Assembly (NCBI GenBank): GCA_902581605.1
Contig: CACHPE010000006.1
Span: 1 to 64,000, forward strand
DNA length: 64,000 nt
Origin: an uncultured Pelagibacteraceae bacterium
GTDB lineage: Bacteria > Pseudomonadota > Alphaproteobacteria > Pelagibacterales > Pelagibacteraceae
Direction: 5' to 3'
In this document: positions 61,981 through 64,000 of the stretch, piece by piece
How the letters are laid out: each line of letters begins with the position of its first letter
Numbering within the stretch: the first letter of the stretch is position 1
The notes under the pieces: generated by a model
What the model was told of the DNA's origin: nothing
Database searches by the model: none
Seen by the model: only the letters and a program-made list of their open reading frames with translations
Made by a program: the position numbers and the translations under genes

Positions 61981-62137
61981 TTCAAGCTTTTAAACGTTAA
62001 AAAAAGTTAATAAAAACAACGTTTATTTTCGTTTTTACAAGATATTGTATGTTTTAAAAAACAAAACACTAAAAAAAAGCTTGATTTATCAACGTTTATG
62101 GGAAGTATAAATATTAACCAACAAAACCGGAGCTAAA
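61981..62137. promoter_or_regulatory. HU upstream region with repeated octamer
   Basis: This 157 bp gene-free stretch carries TAAACGTT at 61991-61998 and AACGTTTA at 62018-62025 and 62091-62098 (one inverted, two direct). It holds the HU promoter. A further TAAACGTT is in the HU terminator (62433-62440). The same octamer occurs twice inside genes in the window (near 22739 and 29576), so it is not exclusive. Confidence 0.35.
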
Positions 62138-62413
62138 ATGAATAAAAAACAACTAATTGCTAAGCTTTCTGGCTCATTAAATTTGAGCAAAGCAGATGCT
62201 GAGCGAACTTTTGATACAATTACCAACACTATTTTAGATGCTTTAAAAGGTGATGACTCAGTGAAAATTGCTGGGTTCGGTACGTACAAAGTTGCTAAAA
62301 GAAAAGCAAGAGTTGGAAGAAACCCTCGAACAGGGGAGCAGATTCAAATTGCTGCTTCTCAAAAGGTAAAATTCTTACCAGCCAAAGCTTTAAAAGAAGT
62401 ATTCAACAGATAA
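62138..62413 (+). CDS. hup: HU-family DNA-binding protein
   Basis: A 91-residue HU/IHF protein: NKKQLIAKLSGSLNLSKADA, GFGTYKVAKRKARVGRNP (DNA-contact arm, with the NPRTG that intercalates) and the C-terminal KVKFLPAKALKEVFN. It bends and compacts DNA. Monocistronic, with its own strong hairpin and three AACGTTTA-type octamers in the 157 bp before it. Confidence 0.95.
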   Translation: MNKKQLIAKLSGSLNLSKADAERTFDTITNTILDALKGDDSVKIAGFGTYKVAKRKARVGRNPRTGEQIQIAASQKVKFLPAKALKEVFNR

Positions 62414-62425
62414 TATTCTTTTTCT

Positions 62426-62466
62426 ACAGCCCTAAACGTTTTGAAAGCACGTTTAGGGCTGTTTCT
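62426..62466 (+). terminator. Hairpin terminator of the HU gene
   Basis: A perfect 14-bp stem (ACAGCCCTAAACGT at 62426-62439 with its complement at 62449-62462) around a 9-base loop, followed by a short T-rich stretch. It is strong but has a poor T-run. Confidence 0.85.
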
Positions 62467-62467
62467 A

Positions 62468-62484
62468 TATGCAAAAACTGCATA
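62468..62484. promoter_or_regulatory. Palindromic TATGCA-N5-TGCATA element before amt
   Basis: TATGCA and TGCATA are perfect inverted repeats separated by AAAAC. TGCA half-sites occur in NtrC operators, but there the spacing is larger (TGCA-N9-TGCA), so a different regulator is more likely. It lies about 75 bp before the amt start and right after the HU terminator. Confidence 0.4.
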
Positions 62485-62528
62485 GCCACTTTTCCTAATC
62501 AGCGTTAGTTTTAAAAATTAATAAAATT

Positions 62529-62560
62529 ATAAGACATCACTTAACAAGTGGAGGTCTTAT
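62529..62560 (+). promoter_or_regulatory. Hairpin covering the amt ribosome site and start codon
   Basis: ATAAGAC (62529-62535) pairs with GTCTTAT (62554-62560), and CACTT (62538-62542) pairs with AAGTG (62546-62550) around loop AAC, with a small 2/3-base internal loop between the two stems. The ribosome site GGAGG (62550-62554) and the A and U of the start codon (62559-62560) fall in or next to the stem. In the folded state translation would be blocked, so this can act as a translational switch. Confidence 0.7.
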
Positions 62561-63860
62561 GACTAAATTTATAAAAAAAATGTCCGCGCCAGTTCTTAGT
62601 TTAATATTTTTATTAAACATGAGTAGTGCGGGTATGGCAGAGACAACAGTTTCTGCAGAAGTCCAAGCTATATTCAATTCACTATTATTTTTAATGTGTG
62701 GTTTCATGGTCATGTTCATGGCAGCGGGTTTTGCAATGCTAGAATCTGGCATGGTAACTTCTAAAAGTGTTTCTGTAATTTGTGCGAAGAACATTGGTCT
62801 TTACTCAATTGCTGGAATTATGTTTTGGTTGTTTGGATATAACTTAGCGTATGGTATACCTGAAGGTGGATATATCGGCACATTTACACCTTGGTCAGAT
62901 GCAAGTTCAGTTGATACTGGATATGCTGATGGGTCTGACTGGTATTTTCAAATGGTTTTTTGTGCAACAACAGTTTCAATTTGTTCAGGAGCAATGGCTG
63001 AAAGAGTAAAGCTTTGGCCCTTCTTTCTTTTTGCAGCTATTTTATCTGGAATTATTTATCCAATCGTCATGGGTTGGCAATGGGGCGGAGGCTGGTTAGC
63101 AGAACTAGGCTTCTCTGATTTTGCTGGTTCAACACTAGTTCACTCAACAGGTGGTGCAGCAGCTTTAGCTGGAATAATGTTGTTAGGTGCTAGATATGGC
63201 AGATTTGGTAGTAAAGGTGAAGCTAAAGCTATTAGACCTTTTGCTGCTTCTTCAATCCCATTGGTTACAGTTGGTGTATTCATCTTATGGTTAGGTTGGT
63301 TTGGGTTCAATGGTGGATCTCAGTTAGCTATTGGAACATTTGATGATGCAGTTGCTGTATCAAGTATTTTTATAAACACTAATCTTGCTGCAGCTGGTGG
63401 TGTGATGGCCGCTGCAATAATTACAAGATTAATGTTTGGTAAAACTGACGTTATTCAAATGTTAAATGGAGCAATTGGTGGTCTTGTGGCTGTAACAGCT
63501 GAACCATTAGCACCATCGCCTTTAGCAGCTATTTTCATAGGTGCTGTAGGTGGTTTAATTGTAGTGTTTGGAACAAAATTACTTTTTAGTTTCAAACTTG
63601 ACGATGTAGTAGGTGCAATTCCAGCTCACATGTTTGCTGGAATATGGGGAACATTGGCAGTGCCATTAACAAATACCGATGCATCCTTTAGTGCACAATT
63701 AATTGGTGTGCTTTCAATAAACATTTTTGTATTTGTGGTGTCTTACATCGTGTTCTCAGCTATGAAAGCTACTTTTGGAATTAGGCTAAGTAAAGAGGCT
63801 GAAGCCAAAGGTACTGACGTAACTGAAACAGGAGTAATAGCGTACGCAATACGAGACTAA
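62559..63860 (+). CDS. amt: Ammonium transporter Amt
   Basis: A 433-residue channel with an N-terminal signal-like segment (APVLSLIFLLNMSSAGMAET) and eleven membrane segments. The Amt signature DFAGSTLVHSTGGAAALAG and the second pore histidine region IPAHMFAGIWGTLAVPL supply the paired histidines. It takes up ammonium. There is no glnK next to it, in line with the PII-poor nitrogen control reported for SAR11. Its start is under a hairpin. Confidence 0.96.
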   Translation: MTKFIKKMSAPVLSLIFLLNMSSAGMAETTVSAEVQAIFNSLLFLMCGFMVMFMAAGFAMLESGMVTSKSVSVICAKNIGLYSIAGIMFWLFGYNLAYGIPEGGYIGTFTPWSDASSVDTGYADGSDWYFQMVFCATTVSICSGAMAERVKLWPFFLFAAILSGIIYPIVMGWQWGGGWLAELGFSDFAGSTLVHSTGGAAALAGIMLLGARYGRFGSKGEAKAIRPFAASSIPLVTVGVFILWLGWFGFNGGSQLAIGTFDDAVAVSSIFINTNLAAAGGVMAAAIITRLMFGKTDVIQMLNGAIGGLVAVTAEPLAPSPLAAIFIGAVGGLIVVFGTKLLFSFKLDDVVGAIPAHMFAGIWGTLAVPLTNTDASFSAQLIGVLSINIFVFVVSYIVFSAMKATFGIRLSKEAEAKGTDVTETGVIAYAIRD

Positions 63861-64000
63861 TTGTATGCAATATAGAGGCTCTTTGATCTCCATGTCGTTA
63901 TCTCATTGAAGAGCCTCTAATAAAAAAATTAACTATAATCTCTCTCTCTAGTTAGTTAACGAAGGGCCCCAGAAATGGGGCCTTTTTATTTTTTTACAAT
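63861..64000 (+). terminator. Two hairpins downstream of amt
   Basis: The first is an 11-bp stem TAGAGGCTCTT (63873-63883) with AAGAGCCTCTA (63909-63919) around a 25-base loop, with no T-run. The second, at 63962-63990, is GGCCCC/GGGGCC with loop AGAAAT and a run of T, an efficient intrinsic terminator. A TATAAT lies between them at 63934-63939. No gene fits this 140 bp stretch, so it is either the amt 3' end or a small RNA. Confidence 0.7.

Noticed and set aside
62468-62484. NtrC operator before amt
   Set aside because: Half-sites TGCA are only 5 bases apart instead of 9; kept as an unassigned palindrome.
63865-63909. 14-codon frame MQYRGSLISMSLSH before the amt downstream hairpin
   Set aside because: Too short and lacks a ribosome site; considered as leader peptide but no T-run follows the hairpin it enters.

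Overview
The window looks like a chromosomal segment of a SAR11-type (Pelagibacterales) marine alphaproteobacterium. This is inferred from very AT-rich DNA, almost no intergenic space, many 1-4 bp start/stop overlaps, a TPP riboswitch directly in front of a sodium/solute symporter (the ThiV arrangement known from SAR11), tripartite tricarboxylate and ABC uptake systems dominated by substrate-binding proteins, and alphaproteobacterial housekeeping genes (rseP, HU, amt). No rRNA, tRNA, phage, transposase or CRISPR was found.

Layout. (1) 1-6.4 kb: the start of an unfinished gene, a TSUP permease, moaB, a DUF1244 gene, and a tightly packed reverse-strand operon moaA-moaC-moaD-moaE-msrP-msrQ-xdhC(N)-xdhC(C). 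This makes molybdopterin and the periplasmic methionine sulfoxide reductase MsrPQ that uses it. (2) 6.5-13.4 kb: a carbohydrate ABC importer (ATPase divergent from two permeases and a binding protein) with cytoplasmic GH1 and GH4 glycosidases. (3) 13.5-30.1 kb: an inositol-like catabolic block (iolG, iolE, iolD, extra Gfo/Idh and 2-hydroxyacid dehydrogenases, aldo-keto reductase, SDR). It contains an unusual cluster of a PanE-like reductase, a DUF1907 putative ester hydrolase, a wHTH regulator, a PanB-like protein with an altered active site, an HpcH/HpaI aldolase and an aldehyde dehydrogenase, plus two iron/2-oxoglutarate oxygenases. (4) 30.1-34.4 kb: a ribose/fucose-type ABC importer with mutarotase and ribokinase. 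(5) 34.4-40.1 kb: a PdxA2-like dehydrogenase, a TctCBA transporter, an SDR and a ROK kinase. (6) 40.3-47.5 kb: another sugar ABC importer, whose permease carries a large helical insertion, followed by a PhyH-type oxygenase, SDR, aldose 1-epimerase and Gfo/Idh dehydrogenase. (7) 47.5-64 kb: mostly core or small genes: a pentapeptide protein, TPP riboswitch-thiV, a thioredoxin-like protein, an ABC-2 exporter, a second TSUP, SOUL and carbonic-anhydrase-like proteins, tesA/ybbA/ybbP, TPR, SRAP, yajQ, rseP, HU and amt.

How it fits together. The central 41 kb is an accessory sugar/polyol island: four importers each sit beside oxidoreductases, kinases, a mutarotase or aldolases that could process the cargo. 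A shared design is visible. All four binding-protein genes are followed at once by a GC-rich hairpin or full intrinsic terminator before the next co-directional gene, and in one case (tctC/tctB) the terminator lies inside the first codons of the downstream gene. Points most worth a second look are that terminator-in-ORF, the PanB-like/DUF1907 cluster, a hairpin masking the ribosome site of amt, the interrupted permease, a decayed duplicate of an SDR 5' end, and the CATG start shared by tesA and ybbA. All functional statements rest on motif reading by eye; no database search was run.
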